This document shows, one piece after another, positions 49,931 through 62,303 of a stretch of DNA of 64,000 bases. The DNA is from Cornus controversa (taxonomy: Eukaryota > Streptophyta > Magnoliopsida > Cornales > Cornaceae): the NCBI GenBank assembly GCA_026545225.1, contig CM048853.1, positions 42,362,755 through 42,426,754 of the forward strand, read 5' to 3'. How positions within the stretch are numbered: the stretch's first letter is position 1; the number at the start of each line of letters is the position of its first letter. Both the position numbers and the translations under genes were made by a program. The notes under the pieces are model-generated. The model ran no database searches, was not told the origin of the DNA, and saw nothing but the letters and a program-made list of their open reading frames with translations.

Positions 49931-52900
49931 ATGGCTGAGGGGCAGAATGTTGAGATGCCAAGACTCAAACTGGGTAGCCAGGGACTTGAGGTATAACCCT
50001 TTCCTTTTCCATTCCCATCAAAGAAGATTAATGTTGATATAAATTTTATTATAATTCGATTTCTTGATTTTTTATTGATTTATATTTAAGAATGAACATG
50101 AAAGGATACAACGTGAAACCCAATTCAATATTTTGATATTCAATCTCATTAGCAGAGAAAAAGATCTATTTATTTTGTTTATTGCATTAGATTTTCACCG
50201 TGTCTCTATTCTGTTATACTATGTTTGGAGGAAAAAAATGGAGAGAAATAGAAGGAATAATGTGATTGATTATGAAATTTCTAACTTCTGAGAAATTAAC
50301 ATGCTTTTAGAATTAAAGAGGACTGCTTTTATTCTTAATGTTATGCAAGAAATGTTGTTTAAGCTTGTTAACCATTACAAATCGGTGTAAGCTATGGAAT
50401 TGCATGGAAATGGTAACTGTAGTATTGATATTCACCAAGAAAAATAGTAATATATATATATAGTGATCCGTGGAAATACAATTGCATTTTTTGTGTAGAA
50501 TCTTGAGATATCGTAATGCTACAAACCATTATCAACAGAAAAAGGATTCCGTATCCATAAGTACTGATGAATGCCAAGTTACACTTCGCCAGTACCTTCT
50601 TCTTTCTCTAAAACAGGATTCTTGGCCTTCATTTCGAACTATTTTTTTGCTATTAACGGTTAAGTGTTGCCCGATATGTGTTATCAATGTCAATGCTAAG
50701 TATAATGCTTGCTAGAGTTGTGGTACCAACTAATTTTTCTCATGACATGCTTGCTTTGAAGTTTCCTATTTGAAATAATTGAGAATAGTGTTCTGGATGT
50801 TACTGAAATCCATTTGTAAATAAATTAGAGAGAGTAGATTGAGATGGTTTGGACTTGTGTATCAAAGACCTAGAGACGTGCCGGTGAAGTGAGGAAAACT
50901 AGTTGTGAAGAAGGTAAGAGATGGAGAGGGTGACCAAAAATAACATGGGATAAGGTTTAAAAAATGACTTTAAAAAGTTAAATTTGGTAGGAGAAATGGT
51001 ATGTAATAGAAAATCTTGGAGAGAGAGAATTCATGTAACCGACCCCATTCATGTGGGATTGAGGCAAGGATGATGATGTTGCTGAAATCCTTGCATCTAA
51101 TCGTAACTAAGTAGATTGGGAGATTTTTATCAATTTCAAGCAATTAAGCTTCAAAATTTTATAACCCAGAGCATAATCAAACCCATTTATAGTTGTTGGC
51201 TTCAATTGTTAACCTGTGAAAAAGATTTTATTTGTGAAGCTATCCTCATACCATTTAAGCCGTAGCTCTTCTATGGAGATGATAATTTCTTAAATGGTTT
51301 GTTTACCTCTAACATTACCAATACCCAGACTGGATAGAAGTAGGGAATAAAATTCTTATGTGCAAGGACTGGAAGAACCATAAAAGAACCGAGAAGCCTC
51401 AATATAATAACCATCATATCGGCTCTATGTTTTTTTGATTGTTTGTTTCTTCTTAGATGGTAGAGAAAAAATATTCTTTTGTTTCTCGTCCATTCCTAAA
51501 TTGTGGAGTCTTTTGCTGTCACAGGTCTCCAGATTGGGGTATGGGTGTATGGGGCTTTCTGGAGTCTACAATGATCCGCTCCCCGAAGAGGATGGCATTT
51601 CAATAATGAAGGATGTGTTTGATAAAGGAATCACATTCTTTGATACATCAGATATTTATGGTTCCAACCATGCAAATGAAATATTGGTGGGAAAGGTAAT
51701 TGTATGTGAGCATTGTTCCATTAAAGCAGTACCTGTATATTTTTGACAGAACTTTTTTTGTTTTAAAAAAAATGTTGATCATATCATTGCTTTTCTGGTT
51801 TATATTGCATAAGGAACCATATTTGTCAATTTCACAAATGTTTGGGGCATTTGAATGTGAAGTGCTTCATGTTTAACCTAGAAACCCCATACTGAGGGAG
51901 GGTATCCCTCCTTCTGTGTGTGTGTGTTACTTTGTTAAAGGAAAAACAAAATATTAAAGGAGGATATTGATGTCAAAGGTTAGGTTTGTAAGCAATATAG
52001 GATTCCCAGACTGGCATTGAGCAACAGCTTCATCATATTGGTTCTGTTGGCTTAGGTGTGTATTATTATGAGGTTATGCTTGCCTAAATTAGAATTCAGT
52101 CTGTCATCCTGCTAAACTATTTGTATAATATGATATGCAATCATTAATACATGAAATAGATTGTCATAGTCATACACAATAAACAAGTTGCCAATGAACT
52201 TACAGTCTGCTCCCATTAACCACTCGGGACCTCAGGCATCGACCTAGGAAGATTTAACTTTATGAGATTACTAATACATGGACGAACAACACATCTTTAG
52301 TAATACAGCCTTCCAAAAGTCCAGAAAATCGAAGTCGGTTTTTTCACTTAAGAGTATTATAAGCATTTTTGGCAAGAAAAATCAATTTCTCGGTGCTACA
52401 AACACAAGTTATATGACTTTTATGAGGAGTACACCCCATCTCTAATTTCCGTAGCTTTCCCCATAGTGAATAAAAAAAAGGTCGTACCCAGTGCACAAGG
52501 CTCCCACTTGAGCGGGGTCTGGGAGAGGTAGATGCCGGCTAGCCTTGCCCCCATTTTTGGAGAGGCTGCTTCCAAGTCTCGAACCCGAGACCTATCGCTT
52601 TTGGGTGAAGGCACTTGCCATCGCACCAAGGTGCAACCTATCGCACTTATCCCATAGTGAATGTAATCTTTAAATTCCATATGTAAGGAAATCGTAGGAA
52701 AGGGGTTGAGGTGGGAGAGATTGATGGAGCTTTATTTCTGAATGGGAAAAATACCTCGTTCTTCCCAAACATTTCCCACAAAAAGTTAAAGAGGGACTAA
52801 TCTAAAGTCTTCTTAGTCACCAGGGGTTCATTGGTCAAGGCATTCTTTTAGGCTGATGACAGTTTTAAATGGTTATAAATGTGCAGAGAAGGCGTGAAGG

Positions 52901-55900
52901 ACATGGAGATGGTTATAGGAATGTACTAATGATCTGCAATCTGCACAATTTTGGTGGTTAGAGGAAGTGGAGAAGCAACATGGCAACATTGCGACGCATG
53001 GCAAATGGAGAAAAAGGCAGTTATTTTCAACAGACAGCTTAAAGTTTTAGTTAACTAAAAGCTCGTCTTAGATATATTTAACTGAAATTACCATAAGTAT
53101 CGGACGATGACAATGAAACTTGAGACCGATCACCCTTTAGACTGTTTAGCATGCTTTTTTGAAGCAAAAAGAACTGTGATACAAAAAATTGAAGTTCAAA
53201 ATTTAGAAGTATAAAATAGAGAACTTGGTATTTAAGAATGTGATTTAGACTGAACATTTGTTAATTGCATATATTATCAATTGGCAGCTTCAATTTCTGC
53301 TTCAAAATTTCAACACAGTACGAATCTGGGCACATCTTACTTCCGTTTATGTTTCTAGACTGTCAATATATATATATATATATTTGCTGAAAAAATTCAG
53401 ATCATTTTTTGCTGGTTGGAGTGGTATTTCATCTAGTAGAGCCCTAATCTTGCAGGCATTAAAGCAGTTGCCTCGTGAAAAGGTCCAGTTGGCCACAAAA
53501 TTCGGTGTTGCCAAAACTGAACCTAATCGTTTTACAGTGAAAGGCAATCCTGAATATGTCCGCTCCTGCTGTGAGGGTAGCCTGAGCCGTCTTGGTGTAG
53601 AATATATTGACCTCTACTATATACACCGAATAGACAAATCAGTACCTATTGAACTCACTGTAAGGATTATAGTTCTTTTTGTCCATATCCATCAATAGGC
53701 CTAAGGTCTTGATTTATTTTTCTTTATTTTTATTTGAAAAATGGTATCATAATTGCTGCCAAATTCTAAATAATTTAAATTTTATTTTTCACGTGTAGAT
53801 GGGGGAACTTAAGAAATTAGTGGAAGAGGGTAAAATAAAGTACATTGGCCTATCCGAAGCTAGCCCAGGCACAATAAGGAGGGCACATGCAATTCATCCT
53901 GTCACTGCTGTACAAATGGAGTATTCCCTTTGGTCTCGTGACATTGAGGAAGAAATAATCCCACTTTGCAGGTTTCTTCATGTTCCATCTAAAATTCTTG
54001 CAGGAGTCTGTATTCATTTACATTTTGTACTTAACAATTTGCAATGTTTGTTAACATGCTACTCTTTATCTCAATAACAAATCCCCTTACGAAGAATAGT
54101 ACATTTGGAGAATGCACCTCTTACAAATAAAAGTACATCTAGAGAATGACCTTGTTTGACATTTTAACTTCAACTTCCTAAGATCGAATATGAGATTTCG
54201 CCTTTAGAGTATGGACAAGGATATAGGATACAAATACGACATGATATGAATATTGTGATATGACAAATTCTTAAAAAGAAGGTTACATATACAACAAGGA
54301 CACAACAATTCATATATATATTTATCCATGTGTATATTTTATGTATGGCATTTAGATAAATAAAAAATTTGAGGATATATATGTACCTATATATAGATGT
54401 TTGTCATCTTACATACATATATTATGACTAACATTTCCTTATGACACATTAAACGAGTAATTTTTTGAATCTATCAAAAAGCTGAAGAAGCTGAAAACAA
54501 TGCATTTTTAATTTATAATATTAAACATCACATGAAAAATCTGAGAGAGGTGTTTTATGGACATGGCTTTTGGACTAATTTAGAAATGATATATTTTCAC
54601 TATATCTTAGTTTAACTGATCTTATGGCCTTAGATTGAGTAGAATGGAGAAACAGGATTCATACAGGCAACCCTAAATAGTTGGAAAAGGCTTTTTTGAC
54701 TTGATTATATTCTCATTAGTTTTAGACATGAAACCCTTGTTATGCTTTTTCTAACAATTACATTGTGATATTATACTAGAAATATTACATTCTAAGGTTC
54801 AAAATGTATCGTACATCTACTCCGGAGTAACTTGAATTTATCATATGCATTTTTGGGACGAAAAACCTATTTTAAAATAATCAATACATTTAGGAAGTAA
54901 TGGACATGCATCTACGAGTATTCAAACAAACAGAATCAGTATTTTGATATTGAAATAATACATATATGACTCCTTTATAGAAGTATCCTCTTCCGTGGAT
55001 TTTGCCTGTCAAACTTCCATCATCTTCTGTCCTTTACTATACTTCCAATTTGTTTTATTCTTTCCTTTTATCTCATATGTTCCTAACTATGTTTTGACTT
55101 CTGATAATCAGGGAACTTGGAATTGGGATAGTTCCATACAGTCCAATTGGTCGTGGATTTTTCGGTGGCAAGGGAGTTGTGGAAAGTGTGCCTTTAAATA
55201 GTTTTTTGGTACAAACTGCATCTGTGTCTGGAATTTTCCTTGACCATTTCCTTAGTTTAATTGATTTTATGACATAAAGAACCTTTATAATCTAAATTGG
55301 GATTGAAATTTCCTCTTTTTTGCATATTTGGACAAACTTGGTGAACACATGAGTCAAATGGCAAAATTTTCTTTTTAACAGGAAAGACATCCTAGGTTTA
55401 TAGGAGAAAACATTGAGAAGAACAAGATCATGTATACTCGAATAGAAGCATTGGCTAAAAAGCATGGATGCCATCCTGCTCAGCTCGCTCTTGCATGGGT
55501 TCTTCATCAAGGGGAGGATATGGTACCCATTCCTGGTGAGTGACTTATCAAATTTTGCTTCATTATTACAAAATTTGATTTTGAACTTGCTTCATTGCTA
55601 TTAAAGCATAAGTCAAAAAGTACAAACTGATTAAACAATAGAATAGACCTCAATACTTTACTTGTAATGAAAACAAAGAAACTGGAAGTGTGCTCCCTTC
55701 AGAGTTCCAAGGAGGTTTTCCATGAGTCTTGAGAAGTACAATTTATAAAATGACAGGAAAAGAAAAAAAGTTATAATATTCAATAATCCACCAAGTTTAG
55801 AGGAGAAAAAACTCATATTATGTGAAATTATAAAATTGCCAAAAATGACTAGAATAAACTAGAACTTTATTGAAACGGCCTAATTTTTGGGTCTGAAAAT

Positions 55901-57408
55901 GGCCCCAGATTGAAAGTTATTGCCTTTTGAAGTTTGAAATTGTAAGGGAACAAGTTCTGGAAGTGGGTTATTTCCAAGGTTGACGTAAGACAAAGAAAGG
56001 AAAGGATGAGAGGGTAGGGGAGAGAACATAGGCAAGGGAATAAATGAGGGAGTAGGCCAGGAGAGCGGCAGAATCTTGAGGTAGTCCCCCCAAATGATTG
56101 CCTTGTCACAGTCCTATCTTGATCTTGTCAAGGATCTACTTGTGGTCCTTCTTGATACCTCAGACATTTCACCAAGCCTGCACTCAATACCGAATGCATT
56201 AGTATCTGTCCATGTGAAGTCATTGGAAGCTCCATATAAAGGGAAAGATTCAAACGCCCTTGGAAACACTCAAAATGGTCAATCAGAAGGTGCCAAAGAG
56301 AATCTTTTCATCAGGTGCCTCAAGGGCGTCCCAGGCGCGCCACGTGGGAGCCTTACTTGGTCGCCATAAGGAACCACTATGTGGCACCCCACTTGGGTGC
56401 CTTATTTGGGCACCATAAGGCACCACTGCTAGGCGCCCCAATTGGGCGCTTCGTGTGTGTGTGTGTGTCTATATATATATATATATATTATTTTTATTCT
56501 TTTTTTTTTTTTCAAAGTGTTTTTCTTTGATTATTAATTTTTGACACTCCTACAAAGCTACTTTCTTATAGCTTTTGATTAGTTTTTGATGACCCAAATG
56601 CTCTATATAATCCAATGCCACTTGTTCTACATCAAGTGTTCTCAAATTGGATTAGCCATGTCGCACTGCCAACCAAACAAAAGATTTCTATTTTTTATTT
56701 TTTTGGTGGAAGAGTTGTTTGCACATAGCAAGCATAATTATCATAGGTTAAACTGGAAGCTCAGCTCATGCATGGGGTATATTGATAAATCAAAAACTAT
56801 GTAAGCAGGATAGACCCATTTCATTTACCTTGATTCACCATTTGCCTTCTGGATAGTGAGAGATAACTTGAAAACATGTCTGTCAAAGTAATTTCTGCTT
56901 CAAGCTTATATTTTTTCTTATTTTATTTCCCCCATTTTCCCCAAGAAACAAGCAAAACAAACAGACTACTAAGAAAAAATGATATTGTATGTGTGTAATT
57001 ATTATTATTATTGAATTTTCACTAATGCCCGCAGTTGAGGAGTCATCTAATGCATCATTGCTTGCATGAAGACATCCATTGTTTTCTTCATGTCCAAAAT
57101 TTTGTCAATTAGAAAAAATAACTAAACAGAGATGCTCTGAACTATATTGTTTTTGTAATTGCGCCTTTGAATTCAATGACTAAATCAGTTTTTATCTTTG
57201 TATATTGTTAGGAACAACGAAGATAAAAAATCTTGCTGATATTATTGGTTCTGTGAGAATGAAGCTCACGAAAGATGATGTAAAAGAGATCTCTGATGCG
57301 GTGCCTGTCAATGAGGTGGCTGGGCCTGCTACTCCTGAAGCTTCTGAGAAATTCTCATGGAGATTTGCTAATACACCACCGCCAAAAGATAGCAAGTCAT
57401 CGGCCTAA
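49931..57408 (+). CDS. AKR-4: perakine-reductase-like aldo-keto reductase, 351 aa, 7 exons
   Basis: Exons are 49931-49990, 51525-51695, 53456-53659, 53799-53971, 55112-55208, 55382-55535 and 57212-57408, all GT-AG, with TAA at 57406-57408. Exon lengths equal those of AKR-1 and AKR-2. The tetrad is D60 and Y65 in the canonical D-T-S-D-I-Y-G, K92 in A-T-K-F-G, and H134 in Y-Y-I-H-R; the cofactor segment G-T-T-K-I-K-N-L is intact. The stretch from P-L-P-E-E-D-G-I to P-I-P-G-T-T-K is the most family-typical of the three copies, and it probably preserves the ancestral function: NADPH-dependent carbonyl reduction in the cytosol, substrate unknown. It is the most diverged copy and lies 11 kb beyond the AKR-3 pseudogene. 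Introns 1, 2, 4 and 6 are enlarged by inserts. Confidence 0.92.
50830..51080 (+). mobile_element. RTE-clade LINE 3' end in AKR-4 intron 1
   Basis: GATTGAGATGGTTTGGACTTG translates as L-R-W-F-G-L, the C-terminal reverse-transcriptase end common to plant RTE LINEs. It is followed by R-P-R-D-V-P-V-K, then decayed sequence, AACCGACCCCATTCATGTGGG and GATGATGATG. The insert is 5'-truncated and non-functional. Confidence 0.75.
52472..52650 (-). mobile_element. Au-type tRNA-derived SINE in AKR-4 intron 2, with TSD
   Basis: On the minus strand the element reads CTTGGTGCGATGGCAAG (A-box region), CGGGTTCGAGACTTGG (B box), GCAGCCTCTCC, then GGAGCCTTGTGCACTGGGTACGACC and a short T tail, the plan of the plant Au SINE. 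It is flanked by a perfect 12-bp duplication CCCATAGTGAAT (52460-52471 and 52651-52662). The clean duplication suggests a fairly recent insertion. Confidence 0.9.
54632..54705 (+). mobile_element. RTE LINE 3'-tail fragment in AKR-4 intron 4
   Basis: GAATGGAGAAACAGGATTC followed by AACCCTAAATAGTTGGAAAAGGC is a decayed form of the same kind of LINE tail as at 51033-51080. It lies in the part of intron 4 that is expanded (1140 bp against 358-400 bp in AKR-1 and AKR-2). Confidence 0.5.
55860..56560. other. Insert of unknown origin in AKR-4 intron 6
   Basis: This stretch has no counterpart in the intron 6 of other copies. It includes a locally open frame (56094-56369, +), GC-rich sequence at 56290-56450, a 49-bp tandem repeat (56340-56449) and GT/TA microsatellites at 56454-56488. 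No known domain is recognised; a captured gene piece or an LTR are possible. Confidence 0.4.
56340..56449. repeat. 49-bp tandem repeat, ~2.3 copies
   Basis: Units starting CCACGTGGGAGCCTTA (56340), CCACTTGGGTGCCTTA (56389) and CCAATTGGGCGC (56438) contain GnCnCCATAAGGnACCACT. The GGTGCC/GGCGCC phrases make short internal palindromes. Confidence 0.7.
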
Positions 57409-57542
57409 ATGTACATCTTGATGTGCATTTATACAGACAATCTTGCTTTACTCCTGCAGGATACTGTAGCTTTTGGATGTAGTGTTATAATATGTAGTGA
57501 TACCTATTTCTATGTTAACAAAGTATGGTATAATATGATATG

Positions 57543-57548
57543 AATAAG
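57543..57548 (+). terminator. Putative poly(A) signal of AKR-4
   Basis: AATAAG in the conserved ATGATATGAATAAGA phrase, about 135 nt after the stop codon. Confidence 0.4.
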
Positions 57549-57699
57549 ATCTGAAGATCAAATTCGTTTCCAAAATTTAGCTTTCGAAAAGAAAAACGAG
57601 AAGGTCGAGTCTCCCCAATGTTTGGGCATTTGTAAATTTTTCGATCAACTACTGCATGCTGCAAGCCTTTAACTTTCATGCTAGTAGCTGTTTTTGTTG

Positions 57700-57920
57700 C
57701 AGGCTAAGTTGCCAGAGGGGCTTTTATGATCCCACTTAATTGTCATTTCATGAAGAATGTAAACTTAATTTAGCCACAATTCATGCAATTTTGTTGGGTT
57801 ACTAAGGTTTTACCAAAATATTGGCTTTTTTCTATTAGAAGGATAAATTATTAGATGCATAATTTTGCAGTAAATGGAGGCTATTTGGTGAACATGGACA
57901 TGGTTGAAGTAAATAAACAA
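57700..57920. repeat. AKR-4 3'-flank segment shared with 42745-42915
   Basis: GGCTAAGTTGCCAGAGGGGC, TAAGGTTTTACCAAAATATTGGC and GTAAATAAACAAGAGA match the distal 3' flank of AKR-3. Confidence 0.65.
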
Positions 57921-58466
57921 GAGAATTTTAATGTTTCACCCAACAAAATAGGAAAAGAAAGAAAGAGACTAGATTAAGTATGAGATTGGACAAAGATCCT
58001 CTCCAGCCAAATAACTGACCTGAACTCCGCAGATTTTAATTTGATTTTAATCCGCGGTCTAGATTTAGTCACGTCATCATCTTATTCAACTTTATCATTT
58101 ATAAATTCACTTTAAATAAAAATTTCAACATTGAATTTAACAAAATGATAACGTAGCTGAATCTGAAACATTATGAGATTTTTTAACACATTATGTCACT
58201 AATAACCTTGGCATAAATAAACGGTAGTGGGTGTATGACTCAAAATCTTGTGGTTGGGGGATAATCCACCTTATCGGCCTCTCTCTCTCTCACTTTGTTC
58301 CTCTAAAATGTGACCCAAATCTTGTTTTTATCAAGTGGAATTGCCCTTGTTTTTATCAAGTGGAATTGCCAAAAGAAAAATGGGGATAAAAAAAGGTATA
58401 TGGCAACACAATAGTTTATAGCTACAGTATATAATCAGTTTCAACGTTTTTTTTTTAATTCATGTT
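57921..58466. other. Gene-free flank
   Basis: The only structure seen is a perfect 26-bp-spaced direct repeat of CTTGTTTTTATCAAGTGG (58321 and 58347). No coding pattern is present. Confidence 0.5.
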
Positions 58467-59297
58467 GGTTCGTTCACTAACGAAAACTTTTTTTTTTATT
58501 TTTGAACTAAAAAAAATATAAATATATTCTTGTTTTTTTGAGTGAAAACACGTTCATTAAACTTGTTGTTTCTCCATTTTTGAAAACAAAAAACAAAAAA
58601 TAGTGTTTAGTAACATATTTGTTACATATTTTCTTTCCTTTTTTTTCATATTTGAACTTATAACTATTAGATAACACAAAAGAACTTTCCAGCCGAAGTA
58701 GTCTTCCATAAGTATGATATCATATGTATGTGAAAATTAAATTAAATTAAATTAAATTAAAGTAAAATGATACCATATATATGTGAAAATTAAATTAAAT
58801 TAAAATTGATTTCATATATATGTGAAAACTAAATTAAAAAATATGAATCAAGTTAAAAGATATTAATATACATAACATGTATATCATAAAGAATTATTAT
58901 TTATAAATGATTCTTAAAAAAAAAAATAAGATGAAAGTGAGAGCATTTTCAAAGTGTTTTTTATTTTAATATAGATAATTTATGCACATTATTTATTATC
59001 ATATTAATTTATTATATATTATTTAACTAAGTAGACAAGAAAAAGATTATAATATATAAATAAGAAAACAATTGTGCAAAAAATCATGAATAGTGAAAGT
59101 TATGTTTAATATTATATATTATTTAATTAAGTGAAACATCTTTTTTTTATGTTTCCTCCTTCTTTCACAAAAATGGGAAACATTTTTTATTAAAGAGAAC
59201 ATAAACATTTTATTAAACATAATTTTTGTTTTTGTTTTTACCTTCTTAAAAGACAGAAACAGAAAAACAAGAAATATTTTCGTTAGTGAATTGGTCC
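58467..59297. mobile_element. ~830-bp non-autonomous TIR element
   Basis: TTGGTTCGTTCACTAACGAAAA at the left is matched by TTTTCGTTAGTGAATTGGTCC at the right, an inverted pair with a few mismatches. The interior is AT-rich, contains an (AAATT)n run at 58736-58760, and has no transposase. The target duplication and superfamily are not clear. Confidence 0.55.
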
Positions 59298-60150
59298 TCA
59301 AATACAATTTTATAGTAAGTTTATAAGAAATGGAAGTGATAAAAACTCACTTCATGCTTTGCTAGGCAATACTAAGAGGTATTTTCCTTTCGGAAGTGAT
59401 TGGTTTAGTGATAAAAGAGCAAGTGATATCTGTGATTAAGTAGATGATATTTGCTGTCCTAATTTTGTCATGTATAATGATTCATATTCCAGTCCAAAGC
59501 CATAAGAACAACAAGAATTAAGATCAGTCTCCAAAATGTCTTGTTTACGAAGAAATACAAGTTCTAATTTTTAAATAAATAAAAACAAAGATTCATATTA
59601 AGAAGAAGAGACAATTCAAAGCAAATAAAAAGAATGAAGAACTACATCATAACTCTCCAATATATATATTTACTAGAAATACTATACAACAACTTGGTGC
59701 ATTTATATTATAAGATTTATTGATACTAACATTGTCTAATTATATCTTTGACATCAAATAATTTGGGTTAATGTAGGATATTTTTGTCATGTCTTGACAA
59801 TCTTTTCCTCTCAATATGGAGCTAGAAATGGAGTAGTGTGATGTATTTGCTGTGTTTTTTTTAGCTATGAAATAAAAGAAAATGAAAAATATATATATAG
59901 AAAAGAAGTGTATAGAAACTTATTGTTAGAAATAAAGAAAGAGAATTATATATATTGAATTGATTTATTATATTGATACATAAAGCTAGACTTATTTATA
60001 GGCACATAATCTTGAAGGCTAAGTAAATTAACACTTATGTTATCAATGAATTAGATAAAAACATGCGTATATTTTGGTTTGGTTCACCCCAATTATGTTC
60101 TATGGATCATTTAAGAAATATTTGTGGGGTCCACCCACTATATATATAAC
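59298..60150. other. Gene-free AT-rich flank
   Basis: No coding, RNA or terminal-repeat pattern found. Confidence 0.5.
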
Positions 60151-60194
60151 ACATAATTACACCTACTATTTAGTGGTTAGTGTGCATCTGAACT

Positions 60195-60225
<31 letters not shown>

Positions 60226-60422
60226 TAATGTATGTCAGTGCCTACAGCACTATCACGCACTTATAATCGTGATCGTTAGATGAAATAATTTTAAATTGTA
60301 GATAGCAAAAGATATTTTGGACCACATGATTATTTTTTTAACCACTTTTGACCATTAGATATTATATAAATACACACACATAATTACACATACTATTTAG
60401 TGGTTAGTGTGCATCTGGACTT
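60151..60422. repeat. 46-bp direct repeat enclosing a Helitron-like end
   Basis: ACATAATTACACcTACTATTTAGTGGTTAGTGTGCATCTG-type sequence occurs at about 60151-60193 and again at 60377-60419, with two mismatches. Between lie a TA/CA microsatellite and a segment homologous to 10594-10720 (AGTGCCTACAGCACTATC, TTTTGGACC). Confidence 0.6.
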
Positions 60423-62303
60423 GTATGGATAAAAAACGTGTGGGGCATGCTGATGAAAAGAAAAATGAATTTTGAGCTTGCAATCGACAAGGCTATATTT
60501 GGTATTATGTAAAAGAAAAGAAATGATACCATTAGTGATGAGATATAAGAAAAGAAAAGAAAGAAAAAAAAGAAGAGAGAAGTATAGTGTTAACTTCTTA
60601 TTGTATTTGATGATAATAATCATGTTTGGAAAAATAAAAGAAATGATTTAGAGGCGGATCAGACTAGTTCGATTCTACTTTTACGTGATGTGGTGGTGGG
60701 CCCCATTACCTAATATCATGTAGTGAAGTCCATCACTCTTCTCATATAAAACTACTTTTGTGTTAGTTTGATTCAGACTCCCTATCATTACTTTTCAATA
60801 AATTGACTATTATACCCTTTTCACATTTATAAGACATATATATGTAAGAAATGGTAAGACAAATATAAGAATTGATGTTTGATAAATATAAAAATTGTCC
60901 TAAACATAATTAAAGTCAAAGTGAAAATTTGAACACAAAAAAAAATGATCGAAGAGAATAAAAACATGCATTAGGGTTCATATGGTATTTTGATTTCGTC
61001 TTTTATAAAAGTAAAAGCAAAATTGGTATTGAAGAACTTTTATTAAACTTTATAACCCTCTTCTTCCCCTCTTCTTCCATTTCGTTTCATTTCATTTCTT
61101 CCCATTTTTGAGAAGATAACAAACTTATTCATTATGCCTGATTTGTATCCCTTTAAATCCTTCCATTTTCTTTGAAGGAATTTCATACCAAACACAATAT
61201 ATTGTTTCCTTCAATTCCCTTTCTTTTCTTCTCCTTCTATATCTCTTTGACCCTAAGGAAAGGACATAAAAAATTGTTGGCTTTATAACACATTAAATGC
61301 TCCGTTGGCCAAGGCACCAAACATTGTTATTCAATGGAAGATATAAAATTACGAGAAAAAACTACAATGGAAAGTGTGAGAAAACACCGACAGAGAAGTG
61401 AGAACCTATAGTATAGTGATGTTCTAAATTTTTTCATTGTTATTGCAATTATTCAAGTTTTGATAATAACTTGAGTGGGATTACTGTAATATTTTAAGTT
61501 TGTCCCGTATTTTTTTTCCCTCAATTCTTTGAAATTCATTTCATGTTAAATTTTGATATCCCTAATCTTTTCATTTTTTTGTATTAATTTATTTCTTATT
61601 AATGAGCTTGGCAAATTTAGATTTTGACTTGTTTTTTATTTCCACACCATAGATTTTTTTTGTTTTTCAATAATATTTAGTATCCAATTTAATTCAGACC
61701 ACGATTTATATGAGAATAATACTATTTACTAAACCACTGCAAAATATAAGAGAAACAATATCCACAATCCAAATATTTTCTGTACTCCACGTATATATAT
61801 TTAACAATTTTTTGAGAAGGATTTTTTTGGTCTTCAAACCCATTTGAATTCGCAAGAAGGATTTGTTGGTCTTGAAACCCGTTTCAATTGTGAGACCCCT
61901 ATACATGATCATTCTCATTAGTATAATTTAATTTTGGAATAAATACGAATTGTATATGATTATTTTGTATGTACACTAAATTGAGGAGGTGGCATGTAGC
62001 ATGCCTAGTGTGGGTTGTATTGTGAAGTTTATGTTATGCATCATAGTAGGTATTAACCATTGAAATGTGTTAATTAGAAGTTATGTATTAATATATATAT
62101 AAATATTAATCTAGAGTTGGTGAGGTGCTTGTGGAAAATAAAGTGGTTTAGAATGGTTAAAAGGCAAATAACTTAAGAGGTGAAGTATAAATTTAAAGTG
62201 TTGAAGATGGTGAAGTGCAAATAATCTAAAATGAGGCTAGGTGTCAAAATTGGCTGTCAAAGAGATGAGAAATCAGTTTAGATCAGATTGAGAGAGGAGC
62301 TTG
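60423..62303. other. Gene-free AT-rich flank
   Basis: Purine-rich and T-rich tracts dominate. A short tandem repeat of about 44-50 bp (GAAGGATTTnTTGGTCTTnAAACCC) lies at 61815-61895. No gene is recognised. Confidence 0.5.
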
